Shown: positions 55,309 to 64,000 of the stretch, in pieces
How positions within the stretch are numbered: position 1 is the stretch's first letter
How the letters are laid out: each line of letters begins with the position of its first letter
Source: an uncultured Porphyromonadaceae bacterium
GTDB taxonomy: Bacteria; Bacteroidota; Bacteroidia; Bacteroidales; Muribaculaceae
Reading direction: 5' to 3'
Assembly: GCA_937901905.1 (NCBI GenBank)
Contig: CALDIF010000009.1
Span: 52,891 to 116,890, forward strand
Length of the DNA: 64,000 bases
Translations under genes and position numbers: made by a program
The notes under the pieces: model-generated
What the model saw: the letters and a program-made list of their open reading frames with translations, nothing else
Databases searched by the model: none
Told to the model about the DNA's origin: nothing

Positions 55309-56838
55309 TTATTGCGGTAGTGTTATTGTATCAATGCCACGCTGCAAGCGTGAGATTGTTTCGTCACGCCCGAGCACCTCAATGATGTCAAACATGTGAG
55401 GTCCCTTACACTCGCCAACCACGGTAAGTCTGAAGGCATTCATCACGTTACCGAGGTGATATTCGTTGTTTTTTATCCACTCGAGAACGATGGGCTCGCC
55501 GGTGGCAGCGGTGAAGGGCTCTATCCCTTGCAAAACCTCAATCAAAGCCGTCAGGATAGCCGGTGTATCGGGCTTCCAACGCTTGCGTATGTCCTTCTCG
55601 GCATAAGTAACCGGTGCTTCATAGAAGAAACGTATTTGTTCCCATAATTCGCCGATAAGGTTCACCCGTGTTTTTACCAAACTCACGGCACTCGTCAGGT
55701 AGTCCGGTCCGCGCTCTGCCACACACTGCTCACCGCGAGGTGTCGCGGCAAACCGCGTTGCGAGGTCAACGTCGCTCATTGCGCTGATGTACTCGTGGTT
55801 GAACCACTTGCCCTTCTCGAAGTCGAATTTTGCGCCTTTTTTCGAACAGTGATCGAAGGAGAAAGCCTCGACCAACTCGTCGATGGTCATCAGTTCGCGG
55901 TCATCGCCCGGATTCCAACCTAACAGCGCGAGGAAGTTGATTACCGCCTCAGGCAGATAACCCGCTTCACGATAGCCGCTGCTGCGATCTCCGGTCTCGG
56001 GATCGATCCAGTCAAGTGGGAAGACGGGGAATCCGAGACGGTCTCCGTCGCGCTTGCTCAACTTGCCCTTGCCGTCGGGCTTGAGAAGTAGTGGCAGGTG
56101 CACCCAAGCCGGCATCGTGTCTTGCCAGCCGAATGCCTCGTACAACAGTACGTGCAACGGTGCACTCGGTAACCACTCCTCGCCACGAATGACGTGACTG
56201 ACTTCCATCAAGTGGTCGTCGACAATGTTGGCAAGATGATATGTTGGCAGGTCATCTGCACTCTTGTAAAGCACTTTGTCATCAAGAATATTGCTGTTGA
56301 TGCTCACATCGCCGCGTATCAAGTCGTGAACAACTATGTCGCGATCGGGCTCAATCTTGAAACGTACGACGTATTGTGTGCCGGTCTCTATCAGTCGTTG
56401 TACCTCATCGGAGGGCATGGTGAGCGAGTTGCGCATCGTGTTGCGAGTTGACGCGTCATACTGGAAGTTGGCAATCTCGCCACGTTTGGCTTCCAACTCG
56501 GCAGGCGTGTCGAACGCGATATATGCCTTTCCGGCATCAAGCAATCGCTTGACGTAACGGCGATAAATGTCGCGTCGCTCACTTTGCTTGTAGGGACCGT
56601 AGGCTCCGCCTTCACGCACACCCTCGTCAATGCCGATACCCAACCAAGCCAACGCCTCATTGATATATTCCTCGGCACCGGGCACAAAGCGAGTCCTGTC
56701 GGTGTCTTCAATGCGCAGTATCATTGTGCCACCCATGCGACGGGCAAATAGGTAATTATATAAAGCCGTGCGCACTCCACCGATGTGGAGCGGTCCTGTG
56801 GGCGATGGTGCAAAACGCACCCTAACCGGTCTATTCAT
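55309..56838 (-). CDS. gltX: Glutamyl-tRNA synthetase
   Basis: A 509-residue class I aminoacyl-tRNA synthetase that charges tRNA-Glu. The HIGH signature is [12 protein letters not shown] (residues 13-24) and the KMSKS equivalent is KLSKRDGDR (about 258-266). The catalytic Rossmann part [12 protein letters not shown] and the anticodon-binding helical C-terminal part are complete. The start at 56838 is chosen because the earlier in-frame start at 56874 overlaps the promoter -7 box. First gene of a run to the barrel protein, waaA and the NagB fusion. Confidence 0.97.
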   Translation of the reverse strand: MNRPVRVRFAPSPTGPLHIGGVRTALYNYLFARRMGGTMILRIEDTDRTRFVPGAEEYINEALAWLGIGIDEGVREGGAYGPYKQSERRDIYRRYVKRLLDAGKAYIAFDTPAELEAKRGEIANFQYDASTRNTMRNSLTMPSDEVQRLIETGTQYVVRFKIEPDRDIVVHDLIRGDVSINSNILDDKVLYKSADDLPTYHLANIVDDHLMEVSHVIRGEEWLPSAPLHVLLYEAFGWQDTMPAWVHLPLLLKPDGKGKLSKRDGDRLGFPVFPLDWIDPETGDRSSGYREAGYLPEAVINFLALLGWNPGDDRELMTIDELVEAFSFDHCSKKGAKFDFEKGKWFNHEYISAMSDVDLATRFAATPRGEQCVAERGPDYLTSAVSLVKTRVNLIGELWEQIRFFYEAPVTYAEKDIRKRWKPDTPAILTALIEVLQGIEPFTAATGEPIVLEWIKNNEYHLGNVMNAFRLTVVGECKGPHMFDIIEVLGRDETISRLQRGIDTITLPQ

Positions 56839-56871
56839 CTCGTGTGAATTGTTTAATAATCTAATAACTTG

Positions 56872-56902
56872 CAAAGTTACTGAAACAAAATCGGCTTTGC
56901 AA
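56872..56902 (-). promoter_or_regulatory. Promoter of gltX
   Basis: Minus strand TTG (56902-56900), 20-bp spacer, TAACTTTG (56879-56872). It confirms the downstream start codon of gltX. Confidence 0.7.
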
Positions 56903-56952
56903 GTCCTGAGGTCATTACCTGATTATTTTGACGTTTTCATTGACTGTGCCAA

Positions 56953-57522
56953 TCAATGGCAGCCGTCACAATCGCAACCGTCGTGCTCGCAATGGTCGTG
57001 GTCGTGCTCGCAACCGCACCCGCAGTGATGATGCTTGGGTGATAATTCGTCGGCCGTCGCGTCGCGGACTAACAACACTTCACCTACATAGTGAACTCGC
57101 TCGCCTGCCAACTCGTGGTTGAAGTCCATGGTCACAGTTTCGTCACCTATCGCCTCTACAATACCGTCAATGCGATAACCATCGGCTGTCATCATCGGCA
57201 CGTGAGCCCCGATATAAACGCGTTCGGTGTCAAACTCGCCATCAACAATGAAGGTCTCACGCGGCACATCAATCACCATTTCGTTGTCAAATTCGCCGAA
57301 GGCATCGTCCGGTTCCAATGTGAAATCGAACTTATCACCCTGTTGCAAGCCGCGAATTCCGTTGACGAAGCCGCGAACCATTGCCTTGTCGTGACCGAAC
57401 ACGAAAGCGTCGGGACGGTCGGCACTTACCTTACACACGCTCGCCTCGCCGTTGTCGTCGGTTACGAAAATTTCGTATGCCAACTCGACATACTTGCCAA
57501 TCATGATTTTTTTATCGTCCAT
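56953..57522 (-). CDS. slyD: SlyD-like FKBP peptidyl-prolyl isomerase with metal-binding tail
   Basis: A 189-residue cytoplasmic prolyl isomerase and chaperone. The FKBP part begins MIGKYVELAYEIFVTDDNG and contains FVFGHDKAMVRGFVNGIRGL and GDKFDFTLEPDDAFGEFDNE. An inserted flap domain (about 80-130) follows. The last 27 residues are almost only His, Cys, Asp and Gly (KHHHCGCGCEHDHDHCEHDG and on), as in metal-binding SlyD used for nickel delivery. The start at 57522 (MDDKKIMIGKYV) fits the family; the frame upstream adds a polar, AT-rich stretch. Alone on its transcript, downstream of ispH. Confidence 0.92.
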   Translation of the reverse strand: MDDKKIMIGKYVELAYEIFVTDDNGEASVCKVSADRPDAFVFGHDKAMVRGFVNGIRGLQQGDKFDFTLEPDDAFGEFDNEMVIDVPRETFIVDGEFDTERVYIGAHVPMMTADGYRIDGIVEAIGDETVTMDFNHELAGERVHYVGEVLLVRDATADELSPKHHHCGCGCEHDHDHCEHDGCDCDGCH

Positions 57523-57579
57523 ATTCTTGTTGTTAAGTTGTTTAGAGTTAATAAGTATGTTAATCAATCACGTCGGGCA

Positions 57580-57593
57580 CGCGACCGGTCGCG
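57580..57593. repeat. Perfect 14-bp palindrome between ispH and slyD
   Basis: CGCGACCGGTCGCG, fully self-complementary, 4 bases beyond the ispH stop. It may be an operator or the base of a terminator, but no T-run follows. Confidence 0.5.
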
Positions 57594-57597
57594 CGAG

Positions 57598-58455
57598 TTA
57601 TAACTGCCGTATTGCTTCGGCAACGCGATTCATGAGCCAGCGCGGAGTGCTCGTGGCACCACAGATGCCTACTCGTTGCTTGCCCACCAACCACGACGGG
57701 TCGATTTCACTCTCGTTGCTTATCAAGTGGCTGTCGGGATTGGCATCAAGGCACTCGGCAAAAAGAATGCGTCCATTGCTGCTCTTGCTTCCGCTCACGA
57801 ATAATATCAAGTCGTGGTGAGCCGCGAACTCTCGAATTTGGGGAATGCGACCGCCCACCGAGCGACATATAGTGTCGAAACTGCGAAACGTCACCCCCGG
57901 AGCCACACGACTGCGTATCTCGTCGACAATGTGCTTGAACCCCTGCAGTGATTTTGTAGTCTGTGAGTACAGATAGATGTCGCGGTTATAATCAATTTTG
58001 TCCAACTCGTCGGCACTCTCGATAACGATGGCGTTGCCGGCGGTTTGCCCTTCCAAACCCAAGACTTCGGCGTGACCGCGCTTGCCGTAAATGATAATTT
58101 GGGGTGACGTGTCGCCGGCATCGTCCCATGTCGCCTTGATGCGTTGTTGCAACTTGAGCACCACGGGACACGTGGCATCAATAATCTCAATGCCGTTAGC
58201 ACGTGCCGTGGCATAGGTTGACGGCGGTTCACCATGCGCTCGCAGCAACACTTTAACACCGTGGAGTGTGGCGAGGCGGTCGTGTGAAATCGTTTCCAAT
58301 CCGCGCGACTCAAGCCGCCCTACTTCATCGGCGTTATGCACTATGTCGCCCAAGCAATACAGGTGACCGCTTGCCTTGAGTTCTTCCTCGGCCTTGCTTA
58401 TAGCACGTGTCACACCGAAGCAGAACCCCGAACCGTTGTCTATCTCTATTGTCAT
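57598..58455 (-). CDS. ispH: 4-hydroxy-3-methylbut-2-enyl diphosphate reductase IspH
   Basis: A 285-residue iron-sulfur enzyme, the last step of the MEP isoprenoid pathway, making IPP and DMAPP. The three cluster cysteines are in GSGFCFGVTRA, DATCPVVLK and GICGATSTPRW. HGEPP, GHAEVLG and SQTTKS are also as expected. Start at 58455 (MTIEIDNGSGFCFG); the upstream in-frame start overlaps cmk. Located 11 nt after cmk, a pairing frequent in Bacteroidetes. Confidence 0.96.
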   Translation of the reverse strand: MTIEIDNGSGFCFGVTRAISKAEEELKASGHLYCLGDIVHNADEVGRLESRGLETISHDRLATLHGVKVLLRAHGEPPSTYATARANGIEIIDATCPVVLKLQQRIKATWDDAGDTSPQIIIYGKRGHAEVLGLEGQTAGNAIVIESADELDKIDYNRDIYLYSQTTKSLQGFKHIVDEIRSRVAPGVTFRSFDTICRSVGGRIPQIREFAAHHDLILFVSGSKSSNGRILFAECLDANPDSHLISNESEIDPSWLVGKQRVGICGATSTPRWLMNRVAEAIRQL

Positions 58456-58466
58456 TGCCGACTCGT

Positions 58467-59156
58467 TTAGCCGTTTATCGCGCGCATGGCGGCATTGAGT
58501 AACCACTCGTTTTGTTCATCGCGCGTCATCTCGCTATTGTCGAGCAGCAGAGCATCATCGGCGCGCACGAGAGGGCTTTCGGCACGCGTGGTGTCAATGC
58601 GGTCACGTTCGGTCACGTTGGCGAGCACTTGCTCGAAAGTGACATCGGTGTCGCCCTTGTCGCGCAACTCGTCGAAACGACGCTGTGCACGCACTTCGGC
58701 ACTCGCGGTTACAAAGACCTTGAGTTCGGCATGGGGTAGCACAACGGTGCCGATGTCGCGACCGTCCATCACTACACCTCCCTCATGCCCCATCGCCTGT
58801 TGTAACTTGACCAAATGGCGACGCACACCACCGACGGCGGCTACCGCGCTCACATTGTCACTCACCTCCATGCCACGTATCAAGCCCTCAACGTTTTCTC
58901 CGTTCAAGTAAGCCTCGTTGTGTCCGTCCTGTGAAGCGGCGAATGTGATATTTATATCGTCAAGTGCCGACAGCAGCGCGTTCTCGTCAATGGCACCGGC
59001 ATTGATGAAACCGTGGCGCAAGGCGTACAACGTCACCGCGCGGTACATGGCTCCGGTGTCAATGTATCCGTATCCCAAACGGCGGGCGAGCACTTTGGCC
59101 ATCGTACTCTTGCCTGTGCTTGAATAGCCATCAATAGCAATCGAAATTTTTTTCAT
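58467..59156 (-). CDS. cmk: Cytidylate kinase
   Basis: A 229-residue kinase that phosphorylates CMP and dCMP. The P-loop is [20 protein letters not shown] (GYSSTGKS, residues 9-16), followed by [18 protein letters not shown] and [19 protein letters not shown]. These are specific for bacterial Cmk with its CMP-binding insert. Preceded by the DUF805 gene with an ATGA overlap and followed by ispH. Confidence 0.96.
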   Translation of the reverse strand: MKKISIAIDGYSSTGKSTMAKVLARRLGYGYIDTGAMYRAVTLYALRHGFINAGAIDENALLSALDDINITFAASQDGHNEAYLNGENVEGLIRGMEVSDNVSAVAAVGGVRRHLVKLQQAMGHEGGVVMDGRDIGTVVLPHAELKVFVTASAEVRAQRRFDELRDKGDTDVTFEQVLANVTERDRIDTTRAESPLVRADDALLLDNSEMTRDEQNEWLLNAAMRAING

Positions 59157-59755
59157 TTATCTTGTTGGTATGTGTTGTGATATTTGGGCGATTTGCCATA
59201 AGCATTTTCACCCGGATCGCTGTCTTGAACGTTGAATATCAGCATGACAATGCCCCACAGGGTATAACCGATCGAAGACACGACCAAGGTTGCAACAGCC
59301 GTCGAGTGCCCCCGGGCAAGTCGCTCCATGGCGTGAGTGTCATTAGTGGCGGCGATTTTCATTAATTCATCGTATATGGGCACGATAGAACCGTAAAGCG
59401 CGACGTTGAGGATAAGAAATATCACCGCCCACCATGCGCCGTGACCGGCATCGTGCAAACGGCGCACTTGAACTGCCATCAAGGGCAATAACAGGGCTAT
59501 CATCACGGCATATTGTGCTCCTAACCCGACGCTTTGCCCCGAGGTCATTGTGAAAATCCATGCCGCTATCTGCCCGAGTGCATAGTAGAACAACATGAAC
59601 CACCAGAATTCCGACCGGCGACTGCGACCCGAAAAGTCGGTGGGAGAAGTCAGTGCCTTCTTTACCGCATCAAAAGAATTCATCGGCGGAGTGGGTCGTA
59701 ACGGCTGATGTCCGCCGGGTTGTGACGTGTTATCGTTATAGATGCGATTATCCAT
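59153..59755 (-). CDS. DUF805 family membrane protein
   Basis: A 200-residue protein of the DUF805 (YhaH/YhaI-like) family. After a polar, Pro-rich N-terminal part, the family core begins [20 protein letters not shown] and [20 protein letters not shown]. Four TM helices follow, with [21 protein letters not shown] as the conserved loop. Function is not known. Its stop overlaps the cmk start by four bases. Confidence 0.85.
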   Translation of the reverse strand: MDNRIYNDNTSQPGGHQPLRPTPPMNSFDAVKKALTSPTDFSGRSRRSEFWWFMLFYYALGQIAAWIFTMTSGQSVGLGAQYAVMIALLLPLMAVQVRRLHDAGHGAWWAVIFLILNVALYGSIVPIYDELMKIAATNDTHAMERLARGHSTAVATLVVSSIGYTLWGIVMLIFNVQDSDPGENAYGKSPKYHNTYQQDK

Positions 59756-59787
59756 TATTGCATTTATTAAAGTTATAACTTGTATCG

Positions 59788-60630
59788 TTATCTGTTGGAA
59801 TCAAAATATTTCTTGAAAAACAGCAGGTGATAGTCAAGCGAGTTTACCCAGTAGACCCACGTGTGACCGCCCGGGCGAATGGTGTAGTCGTGGGGTATGC
59901 CTGCTTGTAGCAACTTGTCATGCAACTCGTTGTTGACTTCAAGGAAGAAATCTTTATCGCCATCGTCGATTGTTATCGCTTGGCGACCGGGTTGTAGTGT
60001 CGGCACGAGGCTCACGACAGCGTGAGCCGCCCAGCGTTCGGGATATTCTTTGTATTTGCCCAAACGTTGTTGAATTAACCACCTGTCGGGAAAACGCGTG
60101 ATGTTCACACCACCGCTCATGCTGCCTGTCGCTCCGAACACGTCAGGGTGTCGCCACCCGATCCACAGTGCACCGTGTCCCCCCATGCTCAACCCGGTGA
60201 TAGCGCGTCCCTCTCGAGTCGCTATGGTGCGATAATGAGCATCGATATAGTTTACGACCTCGCTTCCCACATGTGTCTCAAATTGCATTTTCGGGTCAAT
60301 AGGAGAGTCGTAGTACCAACTGTCTTGTCCGTCGGGGCACACGATAATCACGCCGTAGCGATTGGTGAGTGAGTCGAGATTTGCCTTACGGGGCCAGTCG
60401 GCATAGCAGCCGTCGGCTCCATGCAACAAGTAGACCACGGGCCACCGTGTAACGGCATCAAATGAATATTGGCGGGGCGTGACTACAGCACACTTGATGT
60501 CTCGCTTCATTGATGCGCTATGTATCACAACTGTGTCACCTTGTGTCATTGCCATTACCGGCATGCGAGCACCGGCGGTGAGACCGGTCACAACAAGGAG
60601 TATCAACAGACTTAATTGCTTAATATTCAT
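59788..60630 (-). CDS. Exported esterase of the EstD/feruloyl-esterase-like alpha/beta hydrolase family
   Basis: A 280-residue alpha/beta hydrolase of the esterase D/antigen 85 group. Signal peptide 1-21. The nucleophile elbow is ITGLSMGGHGAL with Ser148. The likely acid is Asp227 in DDGDKDFFLEV, and His256 in RPGGHTWVYW completes the triad. VVYLLHGADGCYADW supplies the oxyanion region. In Bacteroidetes such proteins often act on acyl or feruloyl esters of polysaccharides. It is 32 nt before the DUF805 gene start, same strand. Confidence 0.88.
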   Translation of the reverse strand: MNIKQLSLLILLVVTGLTAGARMPVMAMTQGDTVVIHSASMKRDIKCAVVTPRQYSFDAVTRWPVVYLLHGADGCYADWPRKANLDSLTNRYGVIIVCPDGQDSWYYDSPIDPKMQFETHVGSEVVNYIDAHYRTIATREGRAITGLSMGGHGALWIGWRHPDVFGATGSMSGGVNITRFPDRWLIQQRLGKYKEYPERWAAHAVVSLVPTLQPGRQAITIDDGDKDFFLEVNNELHDKLLQAGIPHDYTIRPGGHTWVYWVNSLDYHLLFFKKYFDSNR

Positions 60631-60677
60631 GATAATGTAAAGTTGGATTTTTTATGCGGTTATTATCATTTGTCACA

Positions 60678-61832
60678 TTATAACGCGACCTTGGTGGCAT
60701 GGTCGCCTATAACGATGATGTAGACACGTGATGAGGGCAAGTTGCCAATGTTCATCACCTGCGCTGCGGGGCGTTCAAGGTGTAGCGTGCCGTACACGTC
60801 GTAGATGCGCACCCAACCCTCGTGCTGCAAGTTGTTGATATAAATCGTGCCGTCCATTGAGTAAACCTCAGGTGCGGCGAGCGGGTAAATTTCGTCGCCG
60901 GTCACCGTTGCCGGTGCCAGGGCGGGCACGATGTGCTCGACCTCATCGATGTCGGCAAACATCACATTCGATACGATGGTGTACTGCTCGTCTATCGCGA
61001 CCGTTGGCAAGTAGAAACGCGGTGCAGCCGTGATTGCCACCACCTCGCCCCACTTGTCTTTAATTGTGAAAGCGACATTGCCTGCCAACGACAACCCGTG
61101 CATGTCATGTTCCTCATCACCGTCACCGATGGCGATGTCGTAGTAACTGTCCTCATCATGAGCCCACAACGAGAAACTCTTGTACTCTCCCCAAACGCTG
61201 TCTTGCTCGTAAGCTGCGACAGCATCGGTATCAGGCACAATCACGTCAACTCCGGACAAGTCGTCGATCCCGTCCAACGACGGCGGTGTCGCCCCGGCAC
61301 TGTAAATTTCAAAGAGGTTATAACACCCGTTGAATGTTCCGCGTCCCAACGTTGTGACGGTTGACGGCAATAGCAGGGTGTGTAATGCGGTGCATCTCGC
61401 AAAGGCTTCATCGCCCACGCGAGTGAGACCCTCAGGCAACGCCACTGCAACCACGGCGGTGCCGGCGAGAGCGCGCTCGCCAAGATACTCAAGGTGAAGA
61501 GGAAATGTAATGCCCTCTAATGCAGTTGCTCCGTCAAAGGCGCGGTCGCCAACTGCGGTCACGCTTGGCGGCAATTGTATCAATGTCACAGCCGACCCTG
61601 CAAACGCACCGTCGCCCACAGCAGTGATTGAGTAGTTGTCACCGTCGTGAAACACGGCATCAGGCACTATGATGTCCCCGGCGTATCGGTTAATGCCATC
61701 GTGAACATCGGCGATGACAGTTGCCGTCAGTGTTGTCGGGTCAAGCGCGAAATGCAATCCTCCGCTATATATGTCGGAGGCTGCCGCTGCCAGCGTGGTG
61801 GTGACTGCAAGTGTGATAGCCAATCGTTTCAT
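60678..61832 (-). CDS. BspA-like leucine-rich repeat protein with probable T9SS sorting domain
   Basis: A 384-residue exported protein. Signal peptide 1-18. The repeat part (about 50-205) has LRR_5/BspA units such as ITAVGDGAFAGSAVTLIQLP and TRVGDEAFARCTALHTLLLP, the form seen in Tannerella BspA and other surface adhesins. A beta domain follows. The last 60 residues fit a T9SS type A C-terminal domain: a strand pair (GTIYINNLQ, WVRIYDVYGTLHL) and the end SSRVYIIVIGDHATKVAL. It starts MKRLAITLAV at 61832; a TTG further upstream is the alternative. The gene lies 48 nt upstream of the esterase gene. Confidence 0.82.
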   Translation of the reverse strand: MKRLAITLAVTTTLAAAASDIYSGGLHFALDPTTLTATVIADVHDGINRYAGDIIVPDAVFHDGDNYSITAVGDGAFAGSAVTLIQLPPSVTAVGDRAFDGATALEGITFPLHLEYLGERALAGTAVVAVALPEGLTRVGDEAFARCTALHTLLLPSTVTTLGRGTFNGCYNLFEIYSAGATPPSLDGIDDLSGVDVIVPDTDAVAAYEQDSVWGEYKSFSLWAHDEDSYYDIAIGDGDEEHDMHGLSLAGNVAFTIKDKWGEVVAITAAPRFYLPTVAIDEQYTIVSNVMFADIDEVEHIVPALAPATVTGDEIYPLAAPEVYSMDGTIYINNLQHEGWVRIYDVYGTLHLERPAAQVMNIGNLPSSRVYIIVIGDHATKVAL

Positions 61833-61955
61833 AGAACGTTCCAAAGTTCTCTAATTTCTTTTATAGTGACAGGTAACTATATTGTCGGGTCGATTTGAAT
61901 GAGAATTAAAAACCGCCCCACTCAAGTGACGTATTCCTCCCACCGAATGTGGTAT

Positions 61956-62002
61956 AAAAAAGAGAAATCGACAACCGCTCATCGTGCGCAGTCATCGATT
62001 TC
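61956..62002 (-). terminator. Terminator of tRNA-Arg
   Basis: Hairpin GAAATCGA/TCGATTTC (62002-61995 and 61971-61964) followed on the minus strand by TCTTTTTT. It ends the tRNA transcript 4 nt past the tRNA. Confidence 0.8.
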
Positions 62003-62005
62003 GTG

Positions 62006-62079
62006 TGACTCCCGCGGGATTCAAACCCACAACCTTCTGATCCGTAGTCAGATGCTCTATTCAGTTGAGCTAGGGAGCC
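62006..62079 (-). tRNA. tRNA-Arg (ACG)
   Basis: A 74-nt cloverleaf: acceptor GGCTCCC/GGGAGTC with one G-T pair, discriminator A, anticodon stem TCTGA/TCAGA, loop CTACGGA giving ACG, and a T-arm with GGTTTGAATCC-type loop. CCA is not encoded. Confidence 0.95.
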
Positions 62080-62099
62080 GTGCTTCTCAAATGCGACTG

Positions 62100-62130
62100 C
62101 AAAATTACTACTTTTTTTTAAATCACCAAA
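62100..62130 (-). promoter_or_regulatory. Promoter of tRNA-Arg
   Basis: Minus strand TTTG (62130-62127), 19-bp spacer, TAATTTTG (62107-62100), with the tRNA 5' end 20 nt later. Confidence 0.8.
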
Positions 62131-62233
62131 TTTTTTTTGACTTTTTTGACTTTCATCTAAAAATCACGGTGATCGCGAGCGATGTGCTCAAGCGTTGAAA
62201 CAGTGACAATGCCCGGACAATTTCAACTCGCCG

Positions 62234-62437
62234 TTATAGCAACAGGGTCGCCAATGCCCACGCGCCGAGTATGAGTAATGCAATGAGCGACGGAATGGCT
62301 AATGCCTTATAGTTAACAATATACAGCTCGGGCTCGGGTGCCTTTACCGGCTCGGCGGGTTGGTCGGCAAGTGCCTGCTGTTCGATGTTGAGAGGTTCAA
62401 TGACTTGTTGTTCCTCGGTGTACAATGTCGCTTTCAT
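62234..62437 (-). CDS. Single-TM miniprotein downstream of gltD
   Basis: A 67-residue protein: a polar, Gln/Glu/Pro-rich N-terminal half (MKATLYTEEQQVIEPLNIEQ) and one C-terminal TM helix (about 47-66, IPSLIALLILGAWALATLLL). Start at 62437 because upstream in-frame codons overlap gltD. Tail-anchored type, no family recognised. It lies 64 nt after gltD on the same strand and could be read-through dependent. Confidence 0.6.
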   Translation of the reverse strand: MKATLYTEEQQVIEPLNIEQQALADQPAEPVKAPEPELYIVNYKALAIPSLIALLILGAWALATLLL

Positions 62438-62501
62438 ATCTTGTGTTTGATTAAGTTTTGAAATTGAGTGATTAAAAATTATTGTGTAAGTACATGTCAT
62501 G

Positions 62502-63929
62502 TCAATGTGCTGTACTTGTTGCGGCACGACGTCCGTCGCCCATCGCAAGAATGACGGTCGCCCCGCCACGCACTATGTCGCCACCGGCGTACAGTCCCGC
62601 TACATTGCTTTCCATGGTTTCCTCGTTGACAACGATTGTGCCGCGCCTGCTCACTTCCAACCCGTTGACCGAGTCGGGAACAAGAGAGTTGGGACTGACA
62701 CCGACCGCGACAATCACAAGGTCGACGGCGATTTCCTCAAAGGCTCCCTCAACGGGAATGGGCGAACGTCGTCCGCCGGCATCGGGCTCGCCGAGTTCCA
62801 TGCGTTGCACTCTCATGGTGCGCACGTGTCCTGTCTCATCGCCCAGGTATTCAACCGGATTGTGAAGCGTTAATAACTCAACGCCCTCTTCAACGGCGTG
62901 CTCAATTTCCTCTCGACGTGCCGGCATCTCCTCGCGTCCGCGACGATAAACAAGCAACACGCGCTCGGCACCCATGCGCAGTGCCGTGCGACTGCTGTCC
63001 ATGGCGGTGTTGCCACCACCGATTACCGCTACCACTCGCCCTGAGAGCACCGGTGTGTCTCCGCCTCGCCCCGCTTCCATCAGGTTAATGCGAGTCAAGT
63101 ATTCGTTGCTTGACATTACGCCCTTGAGGTTCTCGCCGGCAATATTCATGAAACGCGGAAATCCGGCACCGCTGCCGACGAAGATGCGTTCGAAACCGTC
63201 GGCGCGCAGTTGCTCTATCGTTATGGTCTTGCCTACTACACAGTTAGTGACAAATTTGACCCCCATGTTGCGCAGACCGTTTATCTCATGGTCAACAACA
63301 GCGTTGGGCAGACGAAACTCGGGTATGCCGTATTTCAGCACACCGCCTACCTCGTGTAGCGCCTCGAACACTGTTACCTCGTAACCTTGTTGTGCCATCT
63401 GTCCGGCGTAGGTCAGTCCTGAGGGACCGCTGCCAATTACGGCGACTTTGTGCCCGTTGGGTGTGATTGCCGGTTGTTGCTCGCTCTCGGGGTGTGACCG
63501 CTGCCAGTCGGCAACGTAACGTTCGAGATAACCTATTGCGACCGGTGCGTGACCCATACGGTTGTGGATACACTTGCTCTCGCACTGTTTTTCTTGAGGA
63601 CACACACGTCCGCACACGGCAGGCAAGGCACTGGTGCGCTTGATTGTTACGGCAGCATCGGCGATGTCACCTCGCTCCACCCGCTTGATAAATCCCGGTA
63701 TATCAATGCCGACGGGGCAGCCCGTCACACACTGTGGGTTAGCGCAGTCAAGGCAACGGGTTGCCTCGTGACGAGCCTGCTCATCGGTGAGACCGCAGTT
63801 TACCTCGGCATTGCTGTGAATGCGCTCGTGCGGATCCAGCATTGTCATTGTCACGCGCTCAAGAGCACTGCGCTCTTTGGGCTTTATAGCAGCGCGCAGT
63901 TCGGCGCGCCATTGTTCGTCTCGACTCAT
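62502..63929 (-). CDS. gltD: NADPH-dependent glutamate synthase small subunit-like oxidoreductase
   Basis: A 475-residue flavoprotein of the GltD/NfnB family. The N-terminal part holds two cysteine groups for 4Fe-4S clusters: C59, C62, C67, C71 (TRCLDCANPQCVTGCP) and C106, C110, C116, C120. AVIGSGPSGLTYAGQMAQQG binds FAD, and VAVIGGGNTAMDSSRTALRMG binds NAD(P)H. Such a protein serves either glutamate synthase or an NfnAB-type electron-bifurcating transhydrogenase. The short piece upstream would be the place for the partner subunit, but only its C-terminus is in view, so I cannot decide which. Confidence 0.9.
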   Translation of the reverse strand: MSRDEQWRAELRAAIKPKERSALERVTMTMLDPHERIHSNAEVNCGLTDEQARHEATRCLDCANPQCVTGCPVGIDIPGFIKRVERGDIADAAVTIKRTSALPAVCGRVCPQEKQCESKCIHNRMGHAPVAIGYLERYVADWQRSHPESEQQPAITPNGHKVAVIGSGPSGLTYAGQMAQQGYEVTVFEALHEVGGVLKYGIPEFRLPNAVVDHEINGLRNMGVKFVTNCVVGKTITIEQLRADGFERIFVGSGAGFPRFMNIAGENLKGVMSSNEYLTRINLMEAGRGGDTPVLSGRVVAVIGGGNTAMDSSRTALRMGAERVLLVYRRGREEMPARREEIEHAVEEGVELLTLHNPVEYLGDETGHVRTMRVQRMELGEPDAGGRRSPIPVEGAFEEIAVDLVIVAVGVSPNSLVPDSVNGLEVSRRGTIVVNEETMESNVAGLYAGGDIVRGGATVILAMGDGRRAATSTAH

Positions 63930-63961
63930 ATCAGTCTTTAAATGAATCTCGCTCTATTATA

Positions 63962-64000
63962 CTATACATTTATGCCTACCGGCGGTGTTCTCCGGTGGTC
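63962..64000 (-). CDS. C-terminal end of an upstream gene, mostly outside window
   Basis: The last 12 codons of an open frame (ending RRTPPVGINV and TAG) enter from the right edge, 32 nt before gltD. In many Bacteroidetes a sulfide/dihydroorotate dehydrogenase-like FAD/NAD-binding protein (NfnA-like) precedes this gltD type, so it may be that protein. Twelve residues cannot prove it. Confidence 0.3.
   Translation of the reverse strand, partial: DHRRTPPVGINV

Overview
The window looks like a chromosomal segment from a gut-type Bacteroidales bacterium; a Muribaculaceae-like or related family fits, but I cannot fix the genus. The evidence is a complete core type IX secretion module (porT, porP, gldK, gldL, gldM, gldN), a GH97 glycosidase of the SusB type, an SDR-type threonine dehydrogenase with kbl, a NagB/PIG-L fusion, and repeated promoters of the Bacteroidetes form TTTG-N19/20-TAnnTTTG. 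Most genes lie on the minus strand in long tight operons.

1-14.1 kb. A partial zinc-ribbon membrane protein and an outer-membrane phospholipase A (pldA) flank a ten-gene minus-strand operon (13704 down to 1642). I regard this operon as the most interesting part of the window. In transcription order it encodes a vWA-like lipoprotein, a three-TM protein, a tubulin/FtsZ-like GTPase, an 1150-residue protein with an actin/Hsp70-like ATPase domain, four coiled-coil proteins (at least three membrane-anchored, two sharing a C-terminal domain), a trypsin-like lipoprotein and a two-TM miniprotein. It reads as an envelope-spanning machine that pairs a tubulin-like and an actin-like NTPase. By eye it is AT-richer than the rest. 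A structured non-coding RNA (13821-14123) with its own promoter and terminator lies just upstream.

14.3-19.8 kb. tRNA-Gln, a MutT-like hydrolase, a large secreted amidase interrupted by a golvesin-like domain, and a family 2 glycosyltransferase, all on the plus strand.

19.8-33.8 kb. A minus-strand run of glycerate kinase, aminotransferase, rpoN, porT, porP, gldKLMN and surE, preceded by kbl and an LD-carboxypeptidase-like protein.

33.9-48.5 kb. PAP2-like protein, an AAA-DUF4435 (OLD/PARIS-like) ATPase, a histidine phosphatase and GH97 form one run. Then come a Gly/Asn-rich secreted protein, the pfkA-menA-queA operon, and divergently tdh and a beta-helix carbohydrate-binding protein.

48.6-64 kb. 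Housekeeping genes: rnr, a NagB/PIG-L fusion with a damaged deaminase site, waaA, an outer-membrane barrel, gltX, slyD, ispH, cmk, a DUF805 protein, an esterase, a BspA-like LRR protein that appears to carry a T9SS sorting domain, tRNA-Arg, a one-TM miniprotein and gltD. The BspA-like protein is a plausible client of the T9SS module encoded 35 kb away.
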